Assembly (NCBI GenBank): GCA_008933995.1
Contig: WARS01000010.1
Coordinates: forward strand, 7,295,001-7,359,000
Direction of reading: 5' to 3'
Origin: Datnioides undecimradiatus
Taxonomy: Eukaryota; Chordata; Actinopteri; Lobotiformes; Datnioididae
DNA length: 64,000 nt
A program made the translations under genes and the position numbers. Position 1 is the first letter of the stretch. Every line of letters starts with the position of its first letter. Under the pieces are notes generated by a model. That model saw only the letters and a program-made list of their open reading frames with translations, searched no databases and had not been told where the DNA came from. Positions 11,201 through 35,288 of this stretch are shown piece after piece.

Positions 11201-13235
11201 TTCCATAAATATAACTTTTTATGCGTACATATGTGTGTATGCTGGGAATGGCTGGAAATAGCCCCAGGAACAAAAGTCAGGAATTGTAAACTACAGCTTT
11301 CTTTTAATTTTTTTTAGTAACTTTCCTGTTTGACTTTCCACTGCATCAGAGATCTGAGAAAATCAGTGAAATCAACTGACTGAAGATAAACAATGTCTTG
11401 TTGTCGTGCTTTAACTACGCTAATTCATCATGTTCTTTGTGTTGAACTCTGTGTGACCTACATCGTTTTAGACCACTAATTTGGATCATGGCACCAAGAT
11501 ATAGAAGTGTTATGTAACATGTTTTCATGGCACCCAGAGGATGAATATATCTATTTTGGTGACCTCCTTGCCCAAAAATGCCAACTTTGCACACAGGAGC
11601 AGGCGTTACCCATGCAGGGCTGCTGCTGTTTCATCATCAATGCATTTTTCTAATTTTCGATTTCTGTTAGAAATGTCCAAAAATTTTAAACGGCCAGCAG
11701 AATATTGAAGTTGCTTGTTTTCTGCGCCCAACAGTGTGCGACCCAAATACATTCAGTTAACCATCGCATGACAAAGAAGAGTCGAGACGTATTTGAGAAT
11801 ATGGCTGGGTAATGTTTGGCATTCATGCTTGAAAACTGACTTAAACAATAAATCAGTTCGTTATAAAAAATAAAATAGTTGCTTAATAGTTGGTTCAAAG
11901 ATTGAACCATGGGTCTAGAGCTGAAACAAATTTGATTCAAAGACCTCGGGCTGCAATTACTTCATTTTGAATCTTTTACTATTTAGCAATCGGCCAATAT
12001 CCCTTAACTGATTAATTAATGAAAAAATGTCAAAAATGTTACATATTCTTATCTCACACTCTAAAATGATGTCTTCACATGTAACATATAATGTAAATAT
12101 AACCAGGAAATGTTTGTCATTTGTAGGTGCTAAATGCAAAAGTAGTTATGAATTCATTTCACTGATTTCTTTCCAGTGGCAGGCGGCAGTGGGCTGCTCC
12201 TCTGTGCTGGAGCGACAGCAGCTGTGCGAACAAGCGTTTCAGGGAGGAGAAGAGGAGCTGGGGCTGCTGGAGGCGCTTAAGCTGCTGATGCTGGGCAGAG
12301 CGGCAGAGCTGCACGGCTGCATGCAGGCCGGCGGAGACGTCCCGCTTTTCTGCTGGCTGCTGTTCGCCCGGGACTCATCAGACTGCCCACGCTCCTTCTT
12401 CTCGAACCACCTCAGCCACGTCGGCGTCAGTGCCGGGCTGGAACAGGTAGAATAAACCCAAGGCTGCTTTTTATTTGTTTACCAACCAACCGCAGAATCA
12501 CTTGAGGAGGCATTTAAAGACATGTACAGAGTGTTTTACTGGCTACATACAGTAGTTTCCTGGCAGGTAGGGAGCATTTACATGAACCTTTTATGGTAAA
12601 TGGTAACACTCACAAGATAGTAGCTGATGGGAATTTCTCACCCTTTTGTATCCAGCAATAAATTTCAACTGAATAAACCAGTGTCCCGCTTAGTGACGAA
12701 CAATTAATGCTCTTTGTTATGACACTGGGTGTGTAACATTCTCATCATCTGAAACAGTAAAACATGCCGGAACCTGTGTTGTTTTTCTGTTATCGAGCTG
12801 AGGTCTGTGCATCATCAGCCTCAGGGGTGAGCAGATTTCAGGAAGAACGAGATGCTGAGTAGATTTAATTATTATTTTCTCTCTTTTAATTAGAGCCTTT
12901 ACAGGCACAGTTTGTATAACAAAGCCCCACCCATAAATATCATGTGTTTGAGCAGCTGATTGTGCTGTTTTAGAAGTGTGCACACTGTAACTGCAATTAT
13001 CTCCTGCTTCTTTTGGCCTTCCGTGCAGGTGGAGATGTTTCTGCTGGGCTATGCCTTGCAGTGCACAATTCAAGTTTACAGACTGTACAAGGCTGACACA
13101 GAGGAGTTTGTCACCTACTACCCAGATGACCACAAGGACGACTGGCCGTCCGTGTGCCTCGTCACAGAGGATGATCGCCACTACAATGTGCCGGTTGTAG
13201 ATGCTGCCGAACACCAGGAGCTCGACTCGAGCTGA
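5289..13235 (+). CDS. otulin: OTULIN, Met1-linked (linear) ubiquitin deubiquitinase, 10 coding exons, enlarged N-terminus
   Basis: Coding exons: 5289-5437, 6358-6993, 7708-7905, 8185-8520, 9358-9443, 9592-9698, 9813-9956, 10536-10667, 12177-12446 and 13029-13235. They join in phase to 754 aa, against 352 in human. The catalytic domain is clear. [16 protein letters not shown] gives Asp522 and nucleophile Cys525. [11 protein letters not shown] near the C-terminus gives His737 and Asn739, the complete triad that separates OTULIN from the inactive [18 protein letters not shown] (441-451) matches the motif by which OTULIN binds the HOIP PUB domain. [11 protein letters not shown] and the ARDSSD...HLSHVG segment are also family hallmarks. 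OTULIN trims linear ubiquitin chains made by LUBAC and limits NF-kB and death signalling. Residues about 50-440 are acidic, low in complexity and unlike human. The start MGSSCC is inferred from an in-frame ATG with matching splice phase. The C-terminus ends ELDSS rather than the human PDZ ligand ETSL. Confidence 0.93.
7992..8004 (+). promoter_or_regulatory. CTCF consensus motif in otulin intron 3
   Basis: CCACTAGGGGGCA is a close match to the vertebrate CTCF core CCASYAGRKGGC, forward on the plus strand, about 90 bases after coding exon 3. Occupancy cannot be seen from sequence. Confidence 0.55.
8521..9357 (+). other. otulin intron 4, no gene seen
   Basis: This 837-base intron runs from donor AACAG|GTACAC to the T-rich acceptor TTTGTCTTTTAG. 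I find no coding or repeat signal in it. The larger intron 10668-12176 (1.5 kb) likewise holds only AT-rich sequence without a recognisable element. Confidence 0.6.
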
Positions 13236-13297
13236 TCACCACAGAGAAATCTCCTGCCATACAAACAAATCACTCCTCAGGTTGAGATTTACGCCAG

Positions 13298-13708
13298 TTA
13301 AAGGAATAGTTGGACATTTTGGGAAATGTGCTTTCTTGGCAAGAGTTGGATAAGAAGATTGATACCACAGATGTCTGCTAATTAATTATGGAGCTGCTGC
13401 TAGCTAGCTTAGCAAAAAGACTGGAAATAAGGGTAAAGAGCTAACCTGGTAATAAAATCCACCCAGCACTACCTAAAATGTGCTATGTGGTCAGTTTTAG
13501 AAGTAGGGTTAGGTGAATTTTATTACCTGAGGACTGATCCAGGCTAGCCTTTCCCCTGCGTTCCCAGTCATTGTGCTAAGCTAAGCTAGCACAATGACTG
13601 GAACATCAGCAGCTGCTGATGTTAGCTTCAAATTTAGCATACAAACATGAGACACAGTCATGTCAAGAAGGCAAATAAGTCTACAACCCAGAGTGTCTAT
13701 TCCTTTAA
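13298..13708. mobile_element. MITE-like non-autonomous DNA element in the otulin 3' UTR
   Basis: The element starts TTAAAGGAATAG (13298-13309) and ends with its exact reverse complement CTATTCCTTTAA (13697-13708), about 411 bp overall. The outermost TTAA at both ends would fit a TTAA target-site duplication with AGGAATAG as the terminal repeat; that reading is inference. The internal text (GACATTTTGGGAAAT, TTAGCAAAAAGACTGGAAA) is that of a repeat I know to be abundant in percomorph fish. It begins 62 bases after the otulin stop and contains AATAAA at 13451-13456, so it may supply an early poly(A) signal. Confidence 0.75.
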
Positions 13709-14922
13709 AATATGCTGATTTGAGACCCTGTACAAGATGTGGTTTACACACATTTGTACACACTGTACTGTAAACTGTCCTTTTCTATTTGTTACATGTA
13801 CACATATGTACATCATATATGTGCACACATTTTCTGAGCAGCCTTTAATGTTTCACACTTCTCTGTAAAAATCAGATAAAAACTCAACAGAGCTGCCAAA
13901 AGAGCCAAAATATTTAAATGGTTGGTGTTTACACTGGAAATCTGGGCACTTTGACGTGTATAATTAATTTATTAGTTTTCATAAAGTCAAAAGATGCATT
14001 TTAAATGAAGAACAAGGCCGTTGGTCAGACGACTGAATTGGTCAATGAAAAGGTTTTAAGTTTTATCAGGTTTACCAACAGCTCACACCAGATGCGATTG
14101 GACTTGGAAGATTAATCGCAGCCTGTGTGTCAGAGGATTTGCGATGGTATGTGTGTATGTCTGTCTGTTTGTGCGTGCGTGTCAAACTCAATGTGTAACA
14201 TGTTGCCTTTAACCAAGGGGGCCGAGGGGCAAAACGTGCCAATGTTGTGCTGCAAATGCTGGCAACAGTCCCAACCACCAGCCACTGGATTCAGTAGTAT
14301 ACACTTGCTTGGTCCTCCATGTTGCCTTAGAAATAATGCACAATAAGAATGAATGTTGGTCATTAGTGATAAGAGGCCATTTCTTTGCCCTCATTCCAGA
14401 GCAGGTGAAGGTGATCTGTCAACAGTAACACATTGCCTATGCCATTTGCAGGAATGTTCTTGCACTTGTTGGATTTTTGGCATTTAGATAAAATGAAGGG
14501 TTTTTTGTATTTTTTTCTTTGATTTTATCAGCTTGATGCATTTGATTTTTCCTAATTTAATGAAAACGATAAACATGATTTTGAAGTGATGACGTTTCAG
14601 AAGTATGCTACAGAAAATGACACATTATGGTTCGTCTGGGGTCTCATAGACTCCATCTGTAAAACATTGTTGAATACAAGGAATTTTCCTACGCTCTATG
14701 TAAGTTGTGTTGACTATTATTTAAGTAGCATTATCCACCTCCAGTGAGCCCATCTAAATATTTGATCTAACAGGGATCTGTGGAAGTATTGTGTCAAATG
14801 GTTACCACCTAAATTTCTACATATTGGATTATTTAAAACGGTTTTAGATTTATTCATTTCTACAATTTTATGCATGCACTTGTGGGATCTAAATCCAACA
14901 CTGAAACAAAACAAGGGTTAAT
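13709..14922 (+). other. Probable distal otulin 3' UTR / tail-to-tail spacer
   Basis: AT-rich sequence between the MITE and the shared poly(A) element. I see no conserved frame; the ORFs on both strands here lack family features. It is 3' UTR if otulin uses the AATAAA at 14923. Confidence 0.45.
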
Positions 14923-14938
14923 AATAAAGCAATTTATT
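14923..14938. terminator. Bidirectional poly(A) signal between convergent otulin and ankh
   Basis: AATAAA (plus strand, 14923-14928), a 4-base spacer GCAA, then TTTATT (14933-14938), which is AATAAA on the minus strand. Otulin reads in from the left and ankh from the right. Beyond it on the minus strand comes GT-rich sequence (TTGTTTTGTTTCAGTGTTGG), a suitable downstream element for ankh. Confidence 0.6.
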
Positions 14939-15716
14939 TGCCAAATAAGAATGCCTATACAGTATATACAGTACATACGACAGTCTGAATACTACCAGGA
15001 AAATGCTTGGCAAAACAAAAGTAGATGGACTCCCAGACTGCATGGTAAGTGAACAATCATAACTGTATTCTGTAACACACGCAATGATATAACGAGGGAT
15101 TCCTGACCCCTCTGGGCAATTAAATATACACATTGCATTACCTATATAAAACAACGATAATCTGTACACCATTGTATGTAAAATACGATTGCACAACCCA
15201 ACAAGTCCCACAACATGTCTATATTTGAATTCAAGCAAGGCCTTGCTTCTTAGTCTTGATAAAGTAACATAAAATAATGAACTCTGTATTTTGGCAAGTC
15301 CACTACCACTCGACAGATGTTCCATTCTCGCTGCTGCGGAGGAGAAGGAAAAGTTCTCCCGTGTCGGTTTTCCCTTGTTTACCAGTAGACACATGAAAGT
15401 GGTTAATACACCCGCTGATGTGATGATGCAAAACTATGAGAACTGTTGAAAAGGTCGGAGGACGAACGTATTTACACTGATGAATGGACACTTGGGAGGT
15501 GCATGGCTTTCTTTACAGTGTGCGTTTTAATGGTGTGAAGGTCAACATGAAGAAGACCTCGTCACTCTTTATTATAAAGTTCGGTCCGTCAGGAGAACCT
15601 CTGAAACCAAACCATACTGAGGTCCTCTCTCCTCTCCAGCACTGTAACACACGACGGTCTCCTCTCTTGCAAAGTTCCACGTGGAGGTCAGCTCTACCTT
15701 CCCCTGCAGTCCGAGT
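14939..15716 (-). other. ankh 3' UTR
   Basis: The region runs from the ankh stop codon (15717-15719) to the minus-strand AATAAA at 14933-14938, about 780 bases. A proximal minus-strand AATAAA at 15568-15573 could give a much shorter UTR. The minus ORF at 14918-15394 lies wholly inside and looks like chance. Confidence 0.6.
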
Positions 15717-26640
<10,924 letters not shown>

Positions 26641-29207
26641 ACCCTCCCCAAGGCTGGAACCAACTGCTGCCTGCACGTGGGCCAGGCATACCGACTGTGA
26701 CATCATCACTGAGTCTAAACCTGGCTTTTATTATTGCTGCCTGTATAGACCACAAACACAACACAGTGCTGCATAATGTTGGGTTTATATTACAGCAAGG
26801 CAACAACGCGTACAGCCACTACTATTCTGACTTGGTATTGCTTCAACTGGCATTTCATGATCAAATAATATACAGTAATTTTTCTGTGAATACTATTTCT
26901 ATATGTCCTATATTTAAATCTTATTTGACTCTGGTACAAAGATGACGAGCAGCTAGATTCATATGGTGAGAAAACTACATATACTTTAATGTAACACATG
27001 TATCTTCAGGCAGGACAATAGTTTGGTCTCACTCGAACTTTAATGTTTACACTGTAAATCTCTCTTGAGGACAGAATTTATATTCAGGGTAAACAGATAA
27101 GTCACGATATGGCTATAGCTAGTGAATTGCTGACCCCTGGTGGACAAAACAAGTAGAAGGCGTTCTAAGATTTTTTATTTATTTGACTGCTTCAAATGCT
27201 TGAGTGTGTGATCACAAACAGAAAAACCCTATAATCCATTAAATGGACTTTTTAAACTGGACTTTTGTGTTGTCATTTTTTCTTAATTTATTGTATATTT
27301 TGTATAAAGATCACATGGGTGTGCTGATACGTAAAATTACTCTTGTTTATGTCTCATATCGAGTGAGCACATGAGTGGTTGTGTCACTAAAGCTAGTGGA
27401 TTCTAATCATTATTCCTTTTATTTTGCATTTAATCAACCAGGAAGGTCAACAAATTCCTCACAAATATTTGTTCATTCATCGAAAAAAGTAAATGGAAAA
27501 ATAAGCAGATTCCCTGTTCAGAAAATGATTTAACCAGAAAACTGTTTTAATTTTACAGTTCAGTGTTACAGTTAATTTTTAAACTTGGAACGTATAGTAA
27601 GCCCAGTTTTATTTATTTTTGTCAAAATGCTTATTTGTTTTAGCCATGATGTCAGACTTGAATGTTGTCATTTTGCAATAGTCCTCCCTTTCACCCACCA
27701 ACACACACAGACATGGACATAGACTCAAGTATGCTGAAATGGCCTGTATATAGTAAAATGGAAAGATGCCACTGTTGTAATGTAACGAGCCGTGAGTGAA
27801 GTCTACAACGTGAGCAATGTTCAGTCAAAACACAGAGTTGTTTGTGTGTCTGCTCGGTGCCTCAGGGAGCTTCTGTAGTGATTTTAACTGCTGACTAAGC
27901 CTTTTACTAGCAGACATGCTGTCCCTTGGCATCTGTAACCAAAGTCAGATGTTTACCAAAGAGCCCATATACCTGCAAGTAAACTCTGTGAGCCCGAATC
28001 CTAAAGCTACAATATAATTCTTTCATAATGTCAGGATTGTTTCATAATGTCTATTAAATATCCACATGGTTCTTAGTAATTGGGGACTTTGTGGGTTTTT
28101 TTTAAAAAGTGAACAATCAACTTTTACAAGCAGATTTTTCAGTAAAAAGTCCAGAAGTGTGTTTCGTGCAGCTTGTATCCAACTGTGTGTACTCAACTCA
28201 TTTTGTGGGTGTGATGTTGGATAACAAAGCATGTGGTGCTGCTCAGGTATCCCCATAAAGTAAGTGTCAGCTTACAGCCAGGATCTGTATCTGTACATAC
28301 TAGAAACATGATTGTGAAAGTCAATAAATTCATTTAGCTAAGCAGAGCATTGGTTGTTCTTGCAGTTGATCTAGGAGGTGGCAGCTTTGGATAATGTCAC
28401 TGGTGTTGGCATGAAAATAGTTATTTTGGTATTTATTTTCCATGACATGGAAATCCATCTTTATGAGTTTCCCAGATTATTAAAACCCTTCTGCATCATT
28501 TATTATATTGTGTGGTTTGGAGATATTTTTTTACCTGAGTAGGAAACACTGCTTTTTATGGGTTTCCAGGGGTAGCAGATCCCTCTTATAACATTAATCT
28601 AAACTAACTATTTGCATTCAATGTTTATTATAATTCAGCAGTTTTTCTGGTGCTCTGACTCTGGGAAGTCTGTGTTCTGAGCATATTTGGCTGCCAAATG
28701 TTTAGAGGCCATGTCATACATTGGATTGTAAAGATGACACCAGAGGCCGAGAATTACAGGAAATGTAGGAAGTTGTTAAAATTTCATCAACTTGAACTTG
28801 CTTTATTCATCTCATGCTCACTGACTTTCTAAAAAAAAACCTGTCAGCTTTATACAAAGTCCTAAGGGCCCCTGGAAATTAACCTAGTAGGGCTGGTTGA
28901 TTTATGTCTCAGCTAAGAAAACAATTGAACACATTTGGTCACACATTAGATTAATTCATTTTCATAGCCTCATTGTGCAGAGGACATGAACTCAGCAACA
29001 TTTTACAGAAAATAACATAAAAAGAGGTGGAATTTCAAGTGGAGATAAGAGGTTACACTACTGAAGGCCAGTAAAAACAGGGGCATTACATTAGGTTGTT
29101 AACTTGGATACCAAAACCAAATACATATTGGGAATAGATGGTAATCCTAAAAAACTTCCTGTTATCTAGACTAAACTAACTGGGATGCAGCAGCAGACCA
29201 GTGAGAG

Positions 29208-29470
29208 TACAGGTAAGAGGCTACAGATAGAGACTGTGAGGCTGTAAGCTAATGCTAATGTTCACAGTGGACACTAACATCATGATGGCTCTATGGTGAA
29301 CTGTTGACTATGTTCACCACCTTAGTGTAACATCTTAGCCAGCTACATTTGCTAGTTATAACCTAAAAACAAAGTTTAAGTGTGGTTGTTGGGGATGTTA
29401 TTAGTTGTCGTTAGTTTTGTAGGCATTTGGTCATAAACCATGTTTTGGACAATTTAATATAAATAAAGAT
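29208..29470. repeat. Fragment of a teleost dispersed repeat (GCTAATGCTAATGTTCAC family)
   Basis: AGAGACTGTGAGGCTGTAAG, GCTAATGCTAATGTTCACAG, GTTAGTTTTGTAGGCATTTG and GTCATAAACCATGTTTTGGA occur in the order of a repeat common in fish genomes. A decayed copy in the opposite orientation lies at 45400-45670. Confidence 0.55.
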
Positions 29471-32055
29471 TCATATTTGACCAAGTTATTTTGACCTATA
29501 TTTGATCTTGTTATATTGAGGGAAACAGAAAATAGATGATGAAAAAAGCATTAGGATGAACTGTGTGCTTTCCATGAATGTGTGTAAAAAACTTTTCTGA
29601 AGAGTTGTTTAGATATTTTAGATACTGACATTGCCATCGCCATTCTGCTGTATGTAAGAAGACAAGCAGTGTGAAAACATGATGCACACAGACACGCTGA
29701 GTGGAAAACTCCAGTGAAAGAATTTTCCAACTTCCACAAAACACTCAAATTTAGCACCAGATTCAGCATCAAACAAAACAGCTGATGCTGAGTTGTCACT
29801 GAAAGAGGACATCACTGCTTGTCAGTCATAAGAACTAGCAAATGCTCATCACACATCTTCACATATAACTGGGTGCTGTCAGTGACCCTAATAGAAATTC
29901 ACAGCATTGACGTCTCTAATTTAGCAGATTGCTCACAGGTTCCTCACAGCTGATTTACATTGTTTACAGACTATGGAGCCTCACATGTGCTGCTGTAGAG
30001 TACAAATGATACAACTCACATTCAAAAAAATACACACTGTGAACATGAGTGGTGCTCTTAAAACTGTCTGTCCCTCTTGACTACTTCCTCTTGTGTCCTC
30101 TCATTCAGGTTTTTGATGGAAGGTCATTATCTTGTGACTTCAGGCAAATCAAAAATTAGATGCCAAAAGCTGACAGTTGACATTATGGTGGTTCCTTTTT
30201 AACAAAAGTGACTGACACAGCTTTCTCAGAAAAGTACAAATTCATGGAACAACAGAAACAATCCCATTTCATGTCCAGGGAGCTGAACTGACCAGACCAG
30301 AAACCACAGGGTGTCCACAGTGTTTAGAGCAATGAAGTCTCTCTATGGCAGCAGGTGCTCAGATCATTACATTTCACAAAACATGTGTTGCAAGTCAAGT
30401 ATGAGAACTGATACAGGTTTGGACACTGATAACTTCTGACAATATGAAGCTTTTATTGTGTTCTGTTATTTTGTTTTGCGGTTTCTGAGCAGCCAGTTGC
30501 ATCATGTGGCTACAGGTGCTGCTGGTTACACAATAAAACCATTGTTTATAAATCAAAGTGTGGGTTATGCAATCATTGAAAATAAATATATAAAAAAGTA
30601 AATAAAAAGAACACTGAAGTTATCATCGCTTCAGGAAGTGGATGCCTGAGTAATTTCCCAGGACTCTTGAGAACATTTGGTTAAATTGACAATAAAATGT
30701 TGGTTGTTCCTTGGTGCGAACAATCCAAAACAAAGTATATTTACTGCTGCCCTGAGTTCTGTCTATAGGTGCTCCTTTCAAGCTGCAAACATCTCCAGAA
30801 ACCACCTTAGACACCACCGTGTATTATTGGTGGTGCTATTATTATATATTTACAAGGTAATTCATCTATCATCATGTATTATTTGACTTGTGCAACTATT
30901 TTACCTTATTCCCTGCTTCAAACCAGCAGGGAATTCTGGTGGAGAGCAGCTGTGGAAAGGTACAATAATTAATAATTATGTTCATTTGTCTGGATGCCCA
31001 GTCACAAAAATACCTGCATAAAGTTGCTTTAAATAACATTTCCTGTTTTTCATTTTGTTTAAAATCACCATAGTTATAGAAACATCTGACACTTGAGAAA
31101 TGTTCATTTTTTCAAACCAATGGACAGTGAGACTGACTTAGACTGACTTGAAAATCTTGTTTCTGCTGACCTCCAGTGGTTTAAGTTCTCAGTGACATAC
31201 AGAAGTCCTGCAGGACACTGTGGCATCACTGCTGGGTAAAATGCTGATTTTCAGACCGCTGTTGAGTTGGGGGCAGTTTGAGAGGGCCTTGTTGAGAGGC
31301 CGCCCTACCTTAATAGCGAGGTTGTTGTTAGTGCTGAATGACAGACAGCACCCAGGGCTTGTTTTTATGGCATTTAATCTATATTTTTATTTCCAGTAAG
31401 AAATTAACACAAAAGTACACCCTTCTGGTTTTTTTTTTCAAGCATATGTATCCTTTTAGGAAATGGGAGGAATAAAATTCTGAGCAACCTTGTTTTCGTT
31501 CCTCTTTTTTATTTATTATGTGATTTCTCTTCTCCAGATATTCTTTATTTGATGCTGATATTAAATTTGGGTATATGATGGTTATGAAATGTTACCTGAG
31601 CAGGAATGGGGGGGTTTGTCTTGCAGCAGCTGTACGGTGTAAATGTTTAAAGGATGTAGTAAAAGTAGTAGTAAAGGGCAGTAAAAGTTTTATCATGAAA
31701 CACCACATTTGCTTTGATTTCACTAGATTAACTGGAAAACTTCCTCGCACATGAGACAGGACTAAAATTTTAATGACAAATACAAAAAGCGTGAGTGTGT
31801 TACTGTAAATACACAGCGGGTTAGGGTGTAGGTTAGTATTTGCAGCTGTTACAGGCTATGTCAATAACTGTCTTGTTGTCAGTGTCAATAATTAATGACA
31901 CAATTAGCTCTTGAGCAGTTTGACAGATCTGCCGTGCTCTAATTGTTGACTCCTTAGCTGGCGCTCATCTCTGCTGAACAACCATTGATTTTCTGCCTTA
32001 CACTGTCCTGAAATGTGTCCTCACTGCATGAGACTGAACCCACCCTGTGTCTATA

Positions 32056-32074
32056 TGTGTGTGTGTGTGTGTTT
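32056..32074. repeat. (TG)n microsatellite
   Basis: A short uninterrupted TG run inside the ankh-myc spacer. Nothing around it suggests a gene. Confidence 0.85.
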
Positions 32075-35000
32075 GTGCTGATGTGTTGGGCTTCTGCTGT
32101 ATGAATGTGCACACTTATCAAATGCATCTACATGACATGATGCTAACCTCCAATGTGAACACACACCAGATAGTGTAGCCAGATTCGGCTGACATATGTG
32201 TGTAATGTGCAGATGTGGTTGGATCTGTGGTCGGGAATGAGGTAGGTTCACAAAGACAGTCTCTGAGTCAAATAAGAAAGGATAACAGTTGGGTGCTGGA
32301 GAGTTAAAATCTCCTTTATGAGTCATTCAACAGGTTTATATCTAACTGTGTTCTCAATGGAGAAGATGTGTGAAATGAGATGCTGAATACAGAGATCAGT
32401 TTCATTACAACATCTTCCTTAGGAAAAAAATGATAGCATTTCATTTCTCATTTAACACGGGCAAAACATTCAGATTTTAGGGGAAGTGAGGGGTTTTTAT
32501 TTGGCATCTTACATTCATGCAAATACTGTTGTTGAGTTTTGCTTTCTGTTTAAGTGTGATGTGTTCCTTCCTGTCCCTTTGATTGTGATCTTGGTGAAAC
32601 AGTCTCCCTGTGCTTAAACATTTACTCAACAGCGAGCACAGAGATTTCTTGTACTTGTAAACTACTTGTTTAGAAAAGTAAGTATGCAAGTTTAAACAAA
32701 CCATCTACTTTATATACTGTTGGCTGGTTTAATCTATACATGCATGATTCTCCAAAAGATCGTTGTACGTTTGCGGGGTTGCTGTCCCTTGAGAAGTACA
32801 CATTATATAACTTAAGAAATTGGAAGATTTTCTTCAGGAAAACAGAAATAATTACAATCAAAATGACCAAATTGTAATCCTACTGTCATACAATGAATTA
32901 CCAACCATTTTTTCTGTGTAAACTTAACAGTTGAGTCATTTGCTGAGCAGATGTACAAATGTTTTCAGTTCAGCTTCTGCTCCGTTGTGATAATTTGCTT
33001 CTTTTTTCTGTTTAATATCACTGAAAACTGAAAATTTCTGTTCTGTCTGTTGGTGAGACAAAACAAATACTGAAGGGAAACAAGCAAGGGAATTTATGGT
33101 GGACATTTCAGATTTTTCTGTGGTGTTTTTCTTTTTTTTAGAATAATCAATTAAATAGGGATATAATGATTGTGATGTGGCTTCTCTGTCAGCATTCAGC
33201 AGTGGTTTGATAATCATACAGCTTTCTCAGCCTGCTATTAATTCACATAATTGATTTCACAAATCTCAGCTTTCAATTTATTCTTTTAATTTCTCAGGTT
33301 TCATCTCTTTTTACGCTTTAACAATATAAGATAAACTTTCACTGATCCCAAGCAAGTCAAATTATGTTATTTTAGTGTAGTTTGAATTGTGTACATTGTG
33401 CATAGGTGCAATGGGATCACTGAATTGTTAAAATCAGTCACTCATTATAATGGTTGCAGTATTAGAAATTAACAGCAAATTCACCTAAATAGCTTGCTTT
33501 TATCCTTATAATATAGATTTATACAGCACTTAAAGTATTAAACTAATATACGGCACTTTATTTATCATCATTTGCCAAACACATGGAAATCTCTGCCGTT
33601 GATGGAAAGTAATAGTTTTTGTACACAGAACCTCTGCACGGCACTGTACATAGACTGTGTCAATCGAAAGCGGTGGAGCCAGTTTTACTGGGGGAGATAG
33701 AGAGAAAGGAAACACAATCAAACCTCTCCCAAGTACCTTCAGTCTCCACTTATCAGAGGAAATGATGCCAGCCAGTCTCAAGGCTTCCCTCTGTGTCTCC
33801 AGGTGCTCTAAAAAAACGCAGCAACACAAGAAACATCCGGAGCAGATAAACACAATGACCACAACACAAGAGTCTGGTGGATATGATCGCTATCCTCCAC
33901 ATAACGTCCCAAAGAGAGGAAAGGAGAGAGGCAAGAGAAAGGATGTAGGAATGAGTGCAGAGGAAAGGAGAGAGGGAGGCATTCCAGTGTGGGTTTTCTT
34001 TTCCACTTCCTCTGGGCTTGAACTCATGAAATCTATCTCTCTTCTTGTCTTTTCATTCCTCTGATCTCCTTCTCTCTGCTCTCCACCTTCTGCCCACTCA
34101 GCTATTGATTTATTTTCCCTCTGAAGCCTGAAGAAGTGGACACTTATTTGCCTGTGAGCAATGAACCAAATATCAGTCAGTGAGCTTATGGACACGCCTT
34201 ATTCATAAAAAAAATCTCACCTAGGCTCTTATTTAGTGTGATTAATCATATCATTTTAGAGGTTAGCTTGAGGCTTTGCTCACATATTGTGAATGCTGAG
34301 AAAACATGTTATTCGTTTGGTTGATGCTTTATTTGAACAGCGATGACAGAGGTCAGTAAGACAAACCATACACAATTCAACACAAAAACACAATTTACAT
34401 AAGCATTTAGACAATTAAATGGAAGGTATGGTTGTGGTTACAGAAGTGTTGACAAGTATTGAATAACAACTTATGAAAGAAGTTTATTGGCATGCTGTGT
34501 TTAATAATGGCAGGATACCAAGATCTGCATTATGAATGCACTGAATCATAGCACCACTAATTCCCTTTAAAAGACTTGATATTTTATGTCCAACAATATT
34601 ATTTTTATTTCAAAAATGTTTGACAAAAAATATCTAAAATACCATTTGTGGCAGCAACAGTGAAACGTAATAAGGTTTATGTTTCTCCACCATTACTATG
34701 AAGAACACTGTGATTGTATCATCTCTGGTTGATGAAAAGCAGAAATTACACTCTTAAATTACATGCACATTAAAGAAAACATTTTCCAAGTCACATTTGG
34801 AATGATGACTGTAAAATACGCAATTTAAGGCATTAATGTGCAAAATAATGTGCCGAACATGAAACTGCAAAAAGGTATTGTTTTTTTACAATGATTGTGT
34901 GTTGGTGATGGAAAAGATAGGTTAGCTTATAAAGGATCTGGGTTTTTTCATGTCTCTCACATGTTTAAATACAACAAACCAACAATCCTACTTGTGGGAA

Positions 35001-35288
35001 ACTTAGGCTGCTATCTTGGTTCCATTTGTGATTTAATATTCACCAGAACTCTATTTTTTCATGAAGTGACCCAGTAACCCCAATAAACAGATCTGTGCAG
35101 CCCTATTTTATAACTGAGCCATGTATAGTGCTGCACCCTCGCTTGATTCTGACAATCATTCAATCTTTTTAATCTACTTTCAGTCAATAATCTCCCAGTT
35201 CACGGATGGCTTGTGGAGTTTAAAGTTCACCTTCTTCTGTGTGACCCTCCACCGACCCGACTGCCGCCCGGTCCTTCGTGTACTTTGA

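Larger units (their letters stand above)
26641..35280. other. ankh-myc intergenic spacer
   Basis: About 8.6 kb of mostly AT-rich DNA with no frame that looks coding. It contains a dispersed repeat fragment at 29208-29470, a (TG)n tract at 32056-32074, and a phrase like a LINE 3' tail (CACTGATCCCAAGCAA, near 33340). The ORFs at 29511-29815, 33530-33862 and 33657-34064 lack conserved motifs and splice context. Myc enhancers are likely in such a spacer, but I cannot point to one. Confidence 0.55.

Noticed and set aside
12717..13214. 165-codon minus ORF
   Set aside because: It is antisense to the last otulin exon and intron; the sense frame is conserved and catalytic.
14918..15394. 158-codon minus ORF
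   Set aside because: It lies in the ankh 3' UTR downstream of the ankh stop, with no domain or homology signal.
27128..27145. CTGACCCCTGGTGGAC as a reverse-oriented CTCF site
   Set aside because: The core reads CCACCAGGGGTCAG and departs from consensus at a critical G, so it is too weak to call.
33657..34064. 135-codon plus ORF in the ankh-myc spacer
   Set aside because: Low-complexity Lys/Arg/Ser/Thr-rich composition, no motif, no splice support, and overlapping ORFs of similar size on the other strand.
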